A stretch of DNA of 64,000 nucleotides from an uncultured Caulobacterales bacterium (GTDB lineage: Bacteria; Pseudomonadota; Alphaproteobacteria; Caulobacterales; Caulobacteraceae): positions 47,287 to 111,286 of the forward strand of contig CAIUMD010000014.1 in assembly GCA_903900155.1 (NCBI GenBank), in the 5' to 3' direction. The notes beneath the pieces were generated by a model. It did not search any database, was not told the origin of the DNA, and saw only the letters and a program-made list of their open reading frames with translations. The translations under genes and the position numbers were made by a program. Shown here in pieces: positions 35,527 to 43,508 of this stretch (the stretch's first letter is position 1; each line of letters starts with the position of its first letter).

Positions 35527-36609
35527 ATGACTGAACTCCAGAGCTGGATCGCCGCCTTCGGCTGGGCGCCGCCGTGGCTGGTCAGCACGGTGCTGATCAC
35601 GATCGCCGTTGTGGTCGCCCTCGCCGTCCATGCCCTCGTCGTGGCGGGCGTAAGGCACGCGATTTCGCGCCACAACGAATTCTGGCAGCCGCTGATCGCG
35701 CGCACGCGCCGGCCGACACGCATGGCTTTCATCGTCGCGGCCCTGGGCCCCGCGGTCACCGCCGCGCCCCTCACCGCCGCCCAGGCCACGGGGGCCAAGC
35801 ATGTGCTGCTGGTGCTGTTCATCCTGCTGCTGGGCTGGATGGCCATGACCGCACTGGATATTGGCGCGGCCCTCTACCTGCGAGGCTTCAAGGTCGACGT
35901 CGAGGACAACCTGCTGGCCCGCAAGCACATCACCCAGGTGCGGATCCTCCGGCGCGCCGTGGCCATCCTGGTCGGCATCTTCACCCTCGCTTTGGCCCTG
36001 ATGACCATTCCCGGCGTGCGCCAGTGGGGCGTCAGCCTGCTGGCGGCCGGCGGCGCGGCCTCGCTGATCGTGGGCCTGGCCTTGCAGCCGCTGCTGACCA
36101 ACCTGATCGCCGGCATCCAGATCGCCGTCACCCAGCCGATCCGCATCGACGACGCCGTGATCGTCGAGAAGGAATGGGGGAACATCGAGGAGATCAACGC
36201 CACCTACGTGGTCGTGCGCCTGTGGGACTGGCGGCGGATGGTGCTGCCGCTCAGCTACTTCATCCAGACGCCCTTCCAGAACTGGACCCGCGAGAGCGCC
36301 GCCCTGATCGGTACGGCGATGCTGTATGTGGACCCCTCCGCCCCGGTCGACCGGCTCCGGTCGAAGCTGGAAGAGATCGCCAAGGCCTCGCCCCTCTGGG
36401 ACGGCAAGGTCGTCAACCTGGCCGTTACCGACCTGACCGCCGAGGTCATGGAGGTCCGATGCCTGGTCAGCGCCCGCAACGCGCCCCGGACCTTCGACCT
36501 GCGTTGCGAAGTCCGCGAAAAGATGATGGCCTTCCTGCGCGACGAAGTGCCGGAGGCGTTCCCGAAGCGGCGACTGGCGCTGGCGGCCGAAGCCTCCGCC
36601 CTTCCGTAA
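35527..36609 (+). CDS. MscS-family mechanosensitive channel
   Basis: 360 residues from ATG 35527-35529. Four or five hydrophobic helices, the last being the pore helix LLAAGGAASLIVGLALQPLL, then the MscS beta domain (LIAGIQIAVTQPIRIDDAVI, IEEINATYVVVRLWDWRRMV, PLSYFIQTPFQNWTRE). The C-terminal domain is short. It would release solutes on hypo-osmotic shock. Gly/Ala spacing in the pore helix is typical. It stands alone after the receptor terminator. Confidence 0.92.
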   Translation: MTELQSWIAAFGWAPPWLVSTVLITIAVVVALAVHALVVAGVRHAISRHNEFWQPLIARTRRPTRMAFIVAALGPAVTAAPLTAAQATGAKHVLLVLFILLLGWMAMTALDIGAALYLRGFKVDVEDNLLARKHITQVRILRRAVAILVGIFTLALALMTIPGVRQWGVSLLAAGGAASLIVGLALQPLLTNLIAGIQIAVTQPIRIDDAVIVEKEWGNIEEINATYVVVRLWDWRRMVLPLSYFIQTPFQNWTRESAALIGTAMLYVDPSAPVDRLRSKLEEIAKASPLWDGKVVNLAVTDLTAEVMEVRCLVSARNAPRTFDLRCEVREKMMAFLRDEVPEAFPKRRLALAAEASALP

Positions 36610-36740
36610 GTAAGCGATTTATGACTTAACAGGAGGCGCCGCCGTCTCGACATGGCGCGCATGCGGGCGCCTGAGCGGGATCCTTTCCCTTCGACGCTTG
36701 GCGCAGAGGGATGGCGGGCGCACCCTGCTAGGGTTTCGGG

Positions 36741-38006
36741 ATGGAAGCGGACGTGACCGTGGGTTTCGACATCGGCAGCCGAGCGAAGGCCCGCTGCGAC
36801 CTGCTGGGCGTCGCGCCCTACAGCGAGGTCGAGGGCCAGCTGACGCGCCGATTCCTCACCCCCGCCCACGGGGCCGCCCTGACCACGCTCTCCGGCTGGA
36901 TGCTGGAGGCCGGCATGAGCGTGCGCCGCGACGCCGCCGCCAACCTGATCGGTCGTTACGAAGGCGAGCTGTCCGGCGAGAAGGCGCTGATCATCGGCTC
37001 GCACATCGACAGCGTCCGCAACGGCGGTCGCTATGACGGGCCGCTGGGGATCATGCTCGGGATCGACGTGGTCGAGGCCCTGAACCGCGCCGGCCGCCGC
37101 CTGCCGTTCGCGATCGAGGTCGTGGCGTTCGGCGACGAAGAGGGGTCACGCTTCCCCGCCTCGATGAGCTGCAGTCGGGCGATCGCCGGGACGCTGGATC
37201 CCAGCGCGCTGGACATGACGGACGCCGAGGGCGTGTCGGTGGCGCAGGCGCTGAAGGCGTTCGGCGGCGATCCGGACACCATCGCCAGCGCCGCGCGCAA
37301 GCCGCAGGACGTGCTGGCCTTCCTGGAAGCCCACATCGAGCAGGGTCCGGTGCTGGAGGCCGAGGGCCTGGCCCTGGGCGTCGTCACCGCCATCGCGGCG
37401 CAGAAGCGGCTGATGGTGCGGATCGAGGGTACGGCGGGCCATGCCGGCACGACGCCGATGAACCTGCGCAAGGACCCCGGCCCCGCCGCCGCCGAGGCCA
37501 TCCTGGCCCTTGAGCGGATCTGCCGCGCGGGAACCGACGGCCTGGTCGGCACGGTCGGCCGCATGACCGCCCTGCCCGGCGCCTTCAACGTCATCCCCGG
37601 CGCGATCGAGTTCTCGATGGACATCCGCGCCGAGACCTCCGCGACGCGCGACGACGCGGTGCTGACCATCAGCGCCGAGATCCACGCCATCGCCGCCAAG
37701 CGCGGCTTGCGGGCCGAGGTCAAGCTGATGCAGGCCCTGGCCGAGAGCCCGTGCGATCCGTCGCTGATGGGCCTGCTGGAAGCGGCGCTGGCCGACCTTT
37801 CCTTGTCCGCCCGCCGCCTGCCGTCGGGGGCGGGTCACGACGCCATGGTGATGGCCGATCTCTGCCCCGTCGCCATGCTGTTCGTCCGCTGCGAGGGCGG
37901 GATCAGCCACAACCCGGCCGAAGCCGTCACCGAGGCCGACTGCGCCCTGGCGGCCCAGGCCATGCTCCATTTCATCGACAAGCTAGAACGACGCGAACGC
38001 GCATGA
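36741..38006 (+). CDS. allC: Allantoate amidohydrolase (M20 family)
   Basis: 421 residues. Metal-binding motifs of the M20 carbamoylase/AllC family: GSHIDSVRNGGRYDGPLG, FGDEEGSRFP, AHIEQGPVLEAEG, and the C-terminal SGAGHDAMVMADLCPVAMLF. AllC hydrolyses allantoate to ureidoglycine, CO2 and ammonia with two metal ions. It is the first gene of allC-pucG-puuE-uraD-puuD-tetR. Its stop overlaps the pucG start (ATGA). The carbamoylase alternative (hydantoin route) is less likely given the purine neighbours. Confidence 0.93.
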   Translation: MEADVTVGFDIGSRAKARCDLLGVAPYSEVEGQLTRRFLTPAHGAALTTLSGWMLEAGMSVRRDAAANLIGRYEGELSGEKALIIGSHIDSVRNGGRYDGPLGIMLGIDVVEALNRAGRRLPFAIEVVAFGDEEGSRFPASMSCSRAIAGTLDPSALDMTDAEGVSVAQALKAFGGDPDTIASAARKPQDVLAFLEAHIEQGPVLEAEGLALGVVTAIAAQKRLMVRIEGTAGHAGTTPMNLRKDPGPAAAEAILALERICRAGTDGLVGTVGRMTALPGAFNVIPGAIEFSMDIRAETSATRDDAVLTISAEIHAIAAKRGLRAEVKLMQALAESPCDPSLMGLLEAALADLSLSARRLPSGAGHDAMVMADLCPVAMLFVRCEGGISHNPAEAVTEADCALAAQAMLHFIDKLERRERA

Positions 38007-39223
38007 CCGACACGTTTAAAGAACTCGACCACCCCGCCCGCCTGCTGATGGGTCCTGGGCCCATCAACGTGCATCCGCGCGTGCTGCGGGCCATGTCGGT
38101 GCAGCTGCTCGGCCAGTTCGATCCCGAGTTTACCGGCTACATGAACGAGGTCATGAGCCTCTATCGCGGCGTGTTCGAGACGAGGAACCAGCAGACCTTC
38201 CTGATCGACGGCGCCTCGCGCGCCGGGATCGAGGCGGCGCTGGTCTCGACGTTGTCGCCGGGTGACGACGTGGTGGTGGTCAATGCCGGGCGCTTTGGCC
38301 TGCTGCTGGCCGAGATCGCCGAGCGCTGCGATGCGAAGGTGACCTTCGTCGAGGGCGAATGGGGCCAGGTCGTCGATCCGCAGGCGATCGAGGACGCCGT
38401 CGCCCGCGTGAAGCCGCGCCTGGTCGCCTGCGTGCACGGCGACACCTCGACCACCATCGCCCAGCCGATCGAGGCCATCGGCGAGATCTGCCGCCGCCAC
38501 GACGCCCTGCTCTATGTCGACGCCACGGCGACGCTGGGCGGCATGAGCGTGCCGACCGACAAGTGGCAGGCCGACATCGTCACCGCCGGCCTGCAGAAGT
38601 GCATGGGCGGCCCCTCGGGCTCGGCCCCGATCACCATCAGCGACCGCGCCGCCAACCACATCTTCGGCCGTCGCCATGTGGAGAAAGGCCTGGCGACGCC
38701 GGGCACGAGCGGCAACGGCCGCCGCATCGCCTCCAACTACTTCGACCTGGCGATGATCATGGACTACTGGTCCGACAAGCGCCTGAACCACCATACCGAG
38801 GCGGCCAGCATGCTGTTCGCCGCCCGCGAATGCGCCCGCATCGTGCTGGAGGAAGGGCTCGAAGCCCGCTTCGCCCGCCACAGGCAGGCGGGCGCGGCAA
38901 TGGTCGCCGGGATCGAGGCGCTGGGACTCGAAATCTACGGCGACCAGGCCCACAAGATGACCAACGTCACCGGCGTGATCGCTCCGAGCGGCGTCGACTA
39001 CGACCGGGTGAAGGCCCGGATGCGCACCGAGTTCGAGATCGAGATCGGCGCGGCTTTCGGACCGTTGGCCGGCAAGATCTGGCGCATCGGAACCATGGGC
39101 GTGAACGCCCGCAAGCACGCGGTGCTCCAGACCCTGGCGGCGCTGGAGGCGGTGCTGCGCTGGGAAGGCTTCGAGACCCCCGCCGGCGCCGGCGTCGACG
39201 CCGCGGCGAAGGTGTTCGGATGA
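38003..39223 (+). CDS. pucG: (S)-Ureidoglycine-glyoxylate aminotransferase PucG
   Basis: 406 residues, class V aminotransferase fold. Start MTDTFKELDHPARLLMGPGP, then NQQTFLIDGASRAGIEAAL, and the PLP-lysine segment TAGLQKCMGGPSGSAP. PucG transfers the amino group of ureidoglycine to glyoxylate, giving glycine and oxalurate. It overlaps allC upstream and puuE downstream, so it is translated with them. Alanine-glyoxylate or serine-glyoxylate transaminase is the generic alternative; context supports PucG. Confidence 0.9.
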   Translation: MTDTFKELDHPARLLMGPGPINVHPRVLRAMSVQLLGQFDPEFTGYMNEVMSLYRGVFETRNQQTFLIDGASRAGIEAALVSTLSPGDDVVVVNAGRFGLLLAEIAERCDAKVTFVEGEWGQVVDPQAIEDAVARVKPRLVACVHGDTSTTIAQPIEAIGEICRRHDALLYVDATATLGGMSVPTDKWQADIVTAGLQKCMGGPSGSAPITISDRAANHIFGRRHVEKGLATPGTSGNGRRIASNYFDLAMIMDYWSDKRLNHHTEAASMLFAARECARIVLEEGLEARFARHRQAGAAMVAGIEALGLEIYGDQAHKMTNVTGVIAPSGVDYDRVKARMRTEFEIEIGAAFGPLAGKIWRIGTMGVNARKHAVLQTLAALEAVLRWEGFETPAGAGVDAAAKVFG

Positions 39224-40134
39224 GCTATCCGAGAGATCTGATTGGCTACGGCGAACACCCGCCTCAGGCCAACTGGCCGGACGGCGCCCGCGTCGCCGTG
39301 CAGTTCGTCTTGAACTACGAGGAAGGCGCCGAGCGCTCGATCCTGCACGGCGATCCTGCCTCCGAGTTCTTCCTGTCGGAAATGGTCGGCGCCCAGCCCA
39401 TTCAGGGCCTGCGCAACATGTCGATGGAGAGCCTGTACGAATACGGCTCGCGCGCCGGCTTCTGGCGCATCCGGCGGCTGTTCGAAGAGTTCCAACTGCC
39501 CCTGACCGTGTTCGGCGTCGCCCAGGCCATGGAGCGCCACCCCGAGGCCGTCGAGGCGATGATGAAGTCCGGCTGGGAGATCGCCACCCACGGCTATCGC
39601 TGGATCGACTACCAGCACTTCACGGCCGAGCAGGAGCTGGAGCACATCCAGCAGGCCATCGAGATCCAGACGCGCCTGACCGGCGAGCGCCCCCTCGGCT
39701 GGTACCAAGGCCGCACCAGCCCCAACACCGCTCGGCTGATCGCGCAGGAAGGCGGCTTTCTCTACGACGCCGACAGCTATGCCGACGACCTGCCCTACTG
39801 GGACGACCAACACGGCCGCGCCCAGCTGATCGTGCCCTACACCCTGGAAGCCAACGACATGCGCTTCACGGCGGCGCAGGGCTTCAACACCGGCGAGCAG
39901 TTCTTCACCTATCTGCGAGACGCCTTCGACGCCCTGTACCTGGAGGGCGAGACCGCGCCGAAGATGATGAGCGTCGGCCTGCACTGTCGCGTAGTCGGCA
40001 AGCCCGGCCGCATCTGCGCCCTACGGCGGTTCCTGGAACACATCACCCAGCACGACCGTGTCTGGGTGGCCAAGCGCATCGACATCGCCCGCCACTGGAT
40101 CGCGGCCCATCCGTATTCGGGGAGCCTCAAATGA
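39220..40134 (+). CDS. puuE: Allantoinase PuuE (polysaccharide-deacetylase-like)
   Basis: 304 residues. A NodB-type fold of the PuuE group: MSYPRDLIGYGEHPPQANWP, NYEEGAERSILHGDPASE, EIATHGYRWIDYQ and LGWYQGRTSPNTARL. These residues are shared by the cofactor-independent allantoinases first described in Pseudomonas fluorescens. It converts allantoin to allantoate. ATG at 39220-39222 overlaps the pucG stop. It is followed by a repeat before uraD. Confidence 0.94.
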   Translation: MSYPRDLIGYGEHPPQANWPDGARVAVQFVLNYEEGAERSILHGDPASEFFLSEMVGAQPIQGLRNMSMESLYEYGSRAGFWRIRRLFEEFQLPLTVFGVAQAMERHPEAVEAMMKSGWEIATHGYRWIDYQHFTAEQELEHIQQAIEIQTRLTGERPLGWYQGRTSPNTARLIAQEGGFLYDADSYADDLPYWDDQHGRAQLIVPYTLEANDMRFTAAQGFNTGEQFFTYLRDAFDALYLEGETAPKMMSVGLHCRVVGKPGRICALRRFLEHITQHDRVWVAKRIDIARHWIAAHPYSGSLK

Positions 40135-40150
40135 TCTCCATCCGTCAAAA

Positions 40151-40265
40151 CCCGTCATCCCGCGACATGTTCGCGGGACCCATGGTTCAGCTTGCACGTG
40201 AGAGCGCGATCTCCCTCGCCCCTGCGACGGACAAATGGGTCCCGCGCCTGAAGCGCGGGATGACG
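40151..40265. repeat. Inverted repeat element between puuE and uraD
   Basis: Left arm CGTCATCCCGCG...CGCGGGACCCAT and right arm ATGGGTCCCGCG...GCGCGGGATGACG, each arm itself a hairpin, around about 50 bp. A half-unit of the same family is at 10231-10254. It sits inside the purine operon and could affect read-through. Confidence 0.7.
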
Positions 40266-40282
40266 ACGCGGGGAGGTGTTTT

Positions 40283-40807
40283 GTGAGTTCGGCTCCCGCT
40301 CTATCCTTGAAACTGCTCAACAGCATGAACCAGACCGGCTTCACCACCGCCCTGGGCTTTGCGTTCGAGTTGTCCCCCTGGGTGGTCGAGCGATCCTGGA
40401 GCGAGCGGCCGTTCGCCAGCGTCGAGGCCATGCACGACGCGATGATGGAGGTTCTGCAAGCCGCGACCACCGCCGACAAGCTGGCCCTGATCCGCGCCCA
40501 CCCGGAACTGGCCGGCAAGGCGGCGATCGCCAAGCAGCTGACTGCGGAAAGCACCTCCGAACAGGCCAGCGCCGGCCTGGACCTCCTGACGCCCGAGGAG
40601 TTCGCCCGCTTCCACGAGCTGAACGCCGCCTACGGCCAGCGCTTTGGCTTTCCGTTCATCATCGCCGTGCGCCTGAACGACAAGGCCTCGATCCTGGCGG
40701 CCATGCAGGCGCGCCTGGCCCACGACGAAGCGGCCGAGATCGCCGAGGCGATCCAGCAGATCGGCCTGATCTCGAAACTTCGGCTGCTCGATGCGGTGAA
40801 AGCCTGA
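40283..40807 (+). CDS. uraD: OHCU decarboxylase
   Basis: 174 residues starting at GTG 40283-40285, which has GGGGAGG 6 nt upstream; an internal ATG at 40325 lacks such a site. Family motifs: SPWVVERSWSERPFASVEA, RAHPELAGKAAIAKQLTAES, and GLDLLTPEEFARFHELNAAY, with FGFPFIIAVRLND. It decarboxylates 2-oxo-4-hydroxy-4-carboxy-5-ureidoimidazoline to S-allantoin. The His in AHPELAG is the conserved catalytic one. Its TGA overlaps the puuD ATG. Confidence 0.92.
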   Translation: MSSAPALSLKLLNSMNQTGFTTALGFAFELSPWVVERSWSERPFASVEAMHDAMMEVLQAATTADKLALIRAHPELAGKAAIAKQLTAESTSEQASAGLDLLTPEEFARFHELNAAYGQRFGFPFIIAVRLNDKASILAAMQARLAHDEAAEIAEAIQQIGLISKLRLLDAVKA

Positions 40808-42009
40808 TGGACTACGATCTGGCCGCCTGGACCGGCATGGCGCTGCGCTGGCTGCACGTGGTGGCGGGCGTGGCCTGGATCGGCGCGTCCTTCTACTTCG
40901 TCTGGCTGGACAACAATCTGCGCGATCCCAAACCTTTGGATGGGGGCCCGCCCAAGGACGGCGTGAAGGGCGAGCTGTGGGCGGTGCACGGCGGCGGCTT
41001 CTACCATTCGCAGAAGTACATGGTGGCCCCGGCCCACATGCCTGACCACCTGCACTGGTTCAAATGGGAGGCCTACACCACCTGGCTGTCGGGCTTTGCC
41101 TTGCTGACCGTGCTCTACTATGTGGGCGCGCCGGTCTATCTGATCGACCCGGCCAAGCACGCCTTCACGCAAGCCCAGGCGATCGCCACGGGCCTGGCCT
41201 TCATCTTCGGCGGCCTGGCGGTCTACGAAGCGTTGTGCCGCTCGCCGCTGGGCAAGAACGGCAAGCTGTTCGGCGTGGTCTGGTTCGCGACGCTGACGGC
41301 GGCGACCTGGGCGCTGACCCAGATCTTCTCCGATCGCGGCGCCTTCATCCACGTGGGCGCGATCATCGGCACCTGCATGGTCGGGAACGTTTTCCTGATC
41401 ATCATCCCCAACCAGCGCAAGATCGTCGCCGACATGCTGGCCGGCCGGCCCGTCGACCCGCGCCTGGGGGCGATGGGCAAGCAGCGGTCGGTGCACAACA
41501 CCCACATGACCCTGCCGGTCATCTTCATCATGATCAGCAACCACTATCCGGCCGTCTCGGGACACCCGAAGGCCTGGCTGCTGCTGGCCCTGATCAGCGC
41601 CGGCGCGATCTCGATCCGCTACTTCTTCATCCAGCGCCATTTCGGCAGGATCCGGCACGAGTTCCTGTTCTATGGCGCGATGCTGATCTTCGGCGCGACG
41701 GCCATCGCCAGCATCAAGCCCAAGGACAAGGTCGAGATCACCAGCCCGGTGTCCTTCGCCACCGCCGAATCGATCATCCAGAAGCACTGCGTCACATGCC
41801 ATGCCGCGACGCCCACGCACCCCGGCTTCTCGGCCCCTCCGCTGGGCGCGAGTTTCGACAACCCTGAACACATCCGCACCTATGCCCCGAAAATCCGTGA
41901 ACGGGCGGTTCTTTCCACCTCCATGCCTCTTGGCAACGAGACCGGCATGACCGTAGAGGAGCGGGCCCAGCTGGGCGCCTGGATCAATCAGGGAGCCAAG
42001 ATCCCGTGA
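40807..42009 (+). CDS. puuD: Urate hydroxylase PuuD (membrane, cytochrome c)
   Basis: 400 residues. About eight hydrophobic helices with His-bearing segments (RWLHVVAGVAWIGASFYFVW, VHNTHMTLPVIFIMISNHYP) and a C-terminal cytochrome c domain with heme-binding CVTCH (near residue 326) and Met ligand candidates (STSMPLGNETGMT). PuuD oxidises urate to 5-hydroxyisourate with electrons passed through cytochrome c rather than O2 to H2O2 as in soluble uricase. The cytochrome domain is fused on the same chain. It overlaps uraD and tetR. Confidence 0.9.
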   Translation: MDYDLAAWTGMALRWLHVVAGVAWIGASFYFVWLDNNLRDPKPLDGGPPKDGVKGELWAVHGGGFYHSQKYMVAPAHMPDHLHWFKWEAYTTWLSGFALLTVLYYVGAPVYLIDPAKHAFTQAQAIATGLAFIFGGLAVYEALCRSPLGKNGKLFGVVWFATLTAATWALTQIFSDRGAFIHVGAIIGTCMVGNVFLIIIPNQRKIVADMLAGRPVDPRLGAMGKQRSVHNTHMTLPVIFIMISNHYPAVSGHPKAWLLLALISAGAISIRYFFIQRHFGRIRHEFLFYGAMLIFGATAIASIKPKDKVEITSPVSFATAESIIQKHCVTCHAATPTHPGFSAPPLGASFDNPEHIRTYAPKIRERAVLSTSMPLGNETGMTVEERAQLGAWINQGAKIP

Positions 42010-42695
42010 CCGACGCCGTCCTGGACGCGAACAAGACCGCCTCTTCCTTGGGTGATGGGGACAGCGTCCCGCGCAAGCGCAACGCCGAACGCACAAGGAA
42101 GGCGATCCTGGCCGCGGCGCTCAAGGAGTTCGCCCAGGCCGGCTTCGCCGGCGCCCGCATCGAGCGGATCGTCAAGGCCGCCAAGTGCAACATCCGGATG
42201 CTGTACCACTACTTCGGGGACAAGAAGGGCCTGTATATGGCCGTCCTCGAAAGCGCCTACATGGACCTGCGGGCGCGTGAGGCCGAGCTGAAGATCGACT
42301 TCGACAAGCCGCTGGAAGGCTTCCTCGAGCTGCAGCGCTTCACCTTCGACTATTTCGAGAAGAACCCCCGCTTCGAGGGCCTGCTGCGCAACGAGAACCT
42401 GCAGCACGGCAAGTTCGCCTCGCAGTCGCGCGTGGTGACCGAGACCGCCTTCCCGCTGCGCCACACCATGGAGCGGCTGATCGAGAGCGGCCAGAAGCAG
42501 GGCCTGTTCGGGCCGGGCCTCGACCCCGTGCAGATCTACGTGACCATCGCGGCCATGAGCCGCTTCCATCTGGCCAACGGCTATTCGCTGTCGGCGACCC
42601 TGGACACCGACATGACCGCCCCCGAGTGGCGCAGGGCGCGGCTGGACCACGCCCTGGCCTTGCTGGAAGCCTACCTGACGCGCGGGGCGCGCTAG
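42006..42695 (+). CDS. TetR-family regulator, likely of the purine cluster
   Basis: 229 residues starting at GTG 42006-42008, overlapping the puuD stop. N-terminal HTH: ERTRKAILAAALKEFAQAGF, then ARIERIVKAAKCNIRMLYHY with FGDKKGLY, the standard TetR pattern. The C-terminal domain resembles RutR/uracil-type TetR proteins in layout. Being co-translated with puuD, it probably senses a purine intermediate and represses the operon. Operator not identified. Its stop overlaps the convergent yceI stop. Confidence 0.85.
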   Translation: MTDAVLDANKTASSLGDGDSVPRKRNAERTRKAILAAALKEFAQAGFAGARIERIVKAAKCNIRMLYHYFGDKKGLYMAVLESAYMDLRAREAELKIDFDKPLEGFLELQRFTFDYFEKNPRFEGLLRNENLQHGKFASQSRVVTETAFPLRHTMERLIESGQKQGLFGPGLDPVQIYVTIAAMSRFHLANGYSLSATLDTDMTAPEWRRARLDHALALLEAYLTRGAR

Positions 42696-43399
42696 GCGGC
42701 GGGGGGCGTCGCTGGCGGCGTCGCCAGCGGCGGGCCGCTGAACTCGGCCTCTATGGTCACCTGAACCTCGTCGCCGACGCCCATGGTCGTGCCCGGCGCC
42801 GGCACGCCGTAGGCCATGCCGAAGTCCGAGCGCTTGAACGTCCCCTTGGCCGAAAAGCCGACGCGGGCATGCGGGTCCATCGGATGGCCGGCATAACCGC
42901 CGTTATAGGTGACATCCAGGGTCACCGGCTTGGTGACGCCGTGCAGGGTCAGGTCGCCCGTCACCTTGCCGGTGTCGGGGCCGGTGGTCTCGACCTTGGT
43001 CGACTTGAAGGTGATGGTCGGATAGGTCGCGGTGTTCAGCCACTGTGCGCCAGTCAGTTCGGCCAGGAAGCCCTCGGGCGGCGCCGGGATGGTCAGCGAC
43101 TTGGGATCGATCGTCGCCTCCAGCGCGCTGACGCCGGCGTTGTTCTGGTCGAACTTCAGCTTGGCGTCGAAATTGGCGAAGGCGGCGGTGTAGTTCGAAA
43201 AGCCCAGGTGGCTGAGGCGGAACACCAGCGTCGAATGGGCCTTGTCCAGGGCGTAGTCGCCGGCCGGGATGTCGGCTTTCGGCGGTTTGGGCGCGGTCGC
43301 CGTCGGCGCGGCGGCGGGCGCCTCGGCCTTCTTCTCGGCGGTCTGGGGCGAACAGGCGGCCAGGGCCAGCAGCGCCACGACGGGCAGAACAGACTTCAT
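42692..43399 (-). CDS. YceI-family lipoprotein
   Basis: 235 residues. The signal peptide has a lipobox LAAC (residues 12-15 region, VVALLALAACSPQ), so Cys is lipidated. A Pro/Ala linker precedes the YceI beta-barrel: ADIPAGDYALDKAHSTLVFR, FSNYTAAFANFDAKLKFDQN and GDLTLHGVTKPVTLDVTYNG. YceI proteins bind long-chain isoprenoids or lipids in the periplasm. It separates the two purine blocks together with the RTX genes. Its stop overlaps the tetR stop. Confidence 0.9.
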   Translation of the reverse strand: MKSVLPVVALLALAACSPQTAEKKAEAPAAAPTATAPKPPKADIPAGDYALDKAHSTLVFRLSHLGFSNYTAAFANFDAKLKFDQNNAGVSALEATIDPKSLTIPAPPEGFLAELTGAQWLNTATYPTITFKSTKVETTGPDTGKVTGDLTLHGVTKPVTLDVTYNGGYAGHPMDPHARVGFSAKGTFKRSDFGMAYGVPAPGTTMGVGDEVQVTIEAEFSGPPLATPPATPPAA

Positions 43400-43508
43400 A
43401 CGCTTCCCTCCGAAGAGCCGGTCTCACGCGCCGGCGTTCTGGCGGAAGCGGACAAGCCCCCACACTGACCATAGGTCAACGTGGGGGCGCGGTGGAGGTT
43501 GCGGAGGG

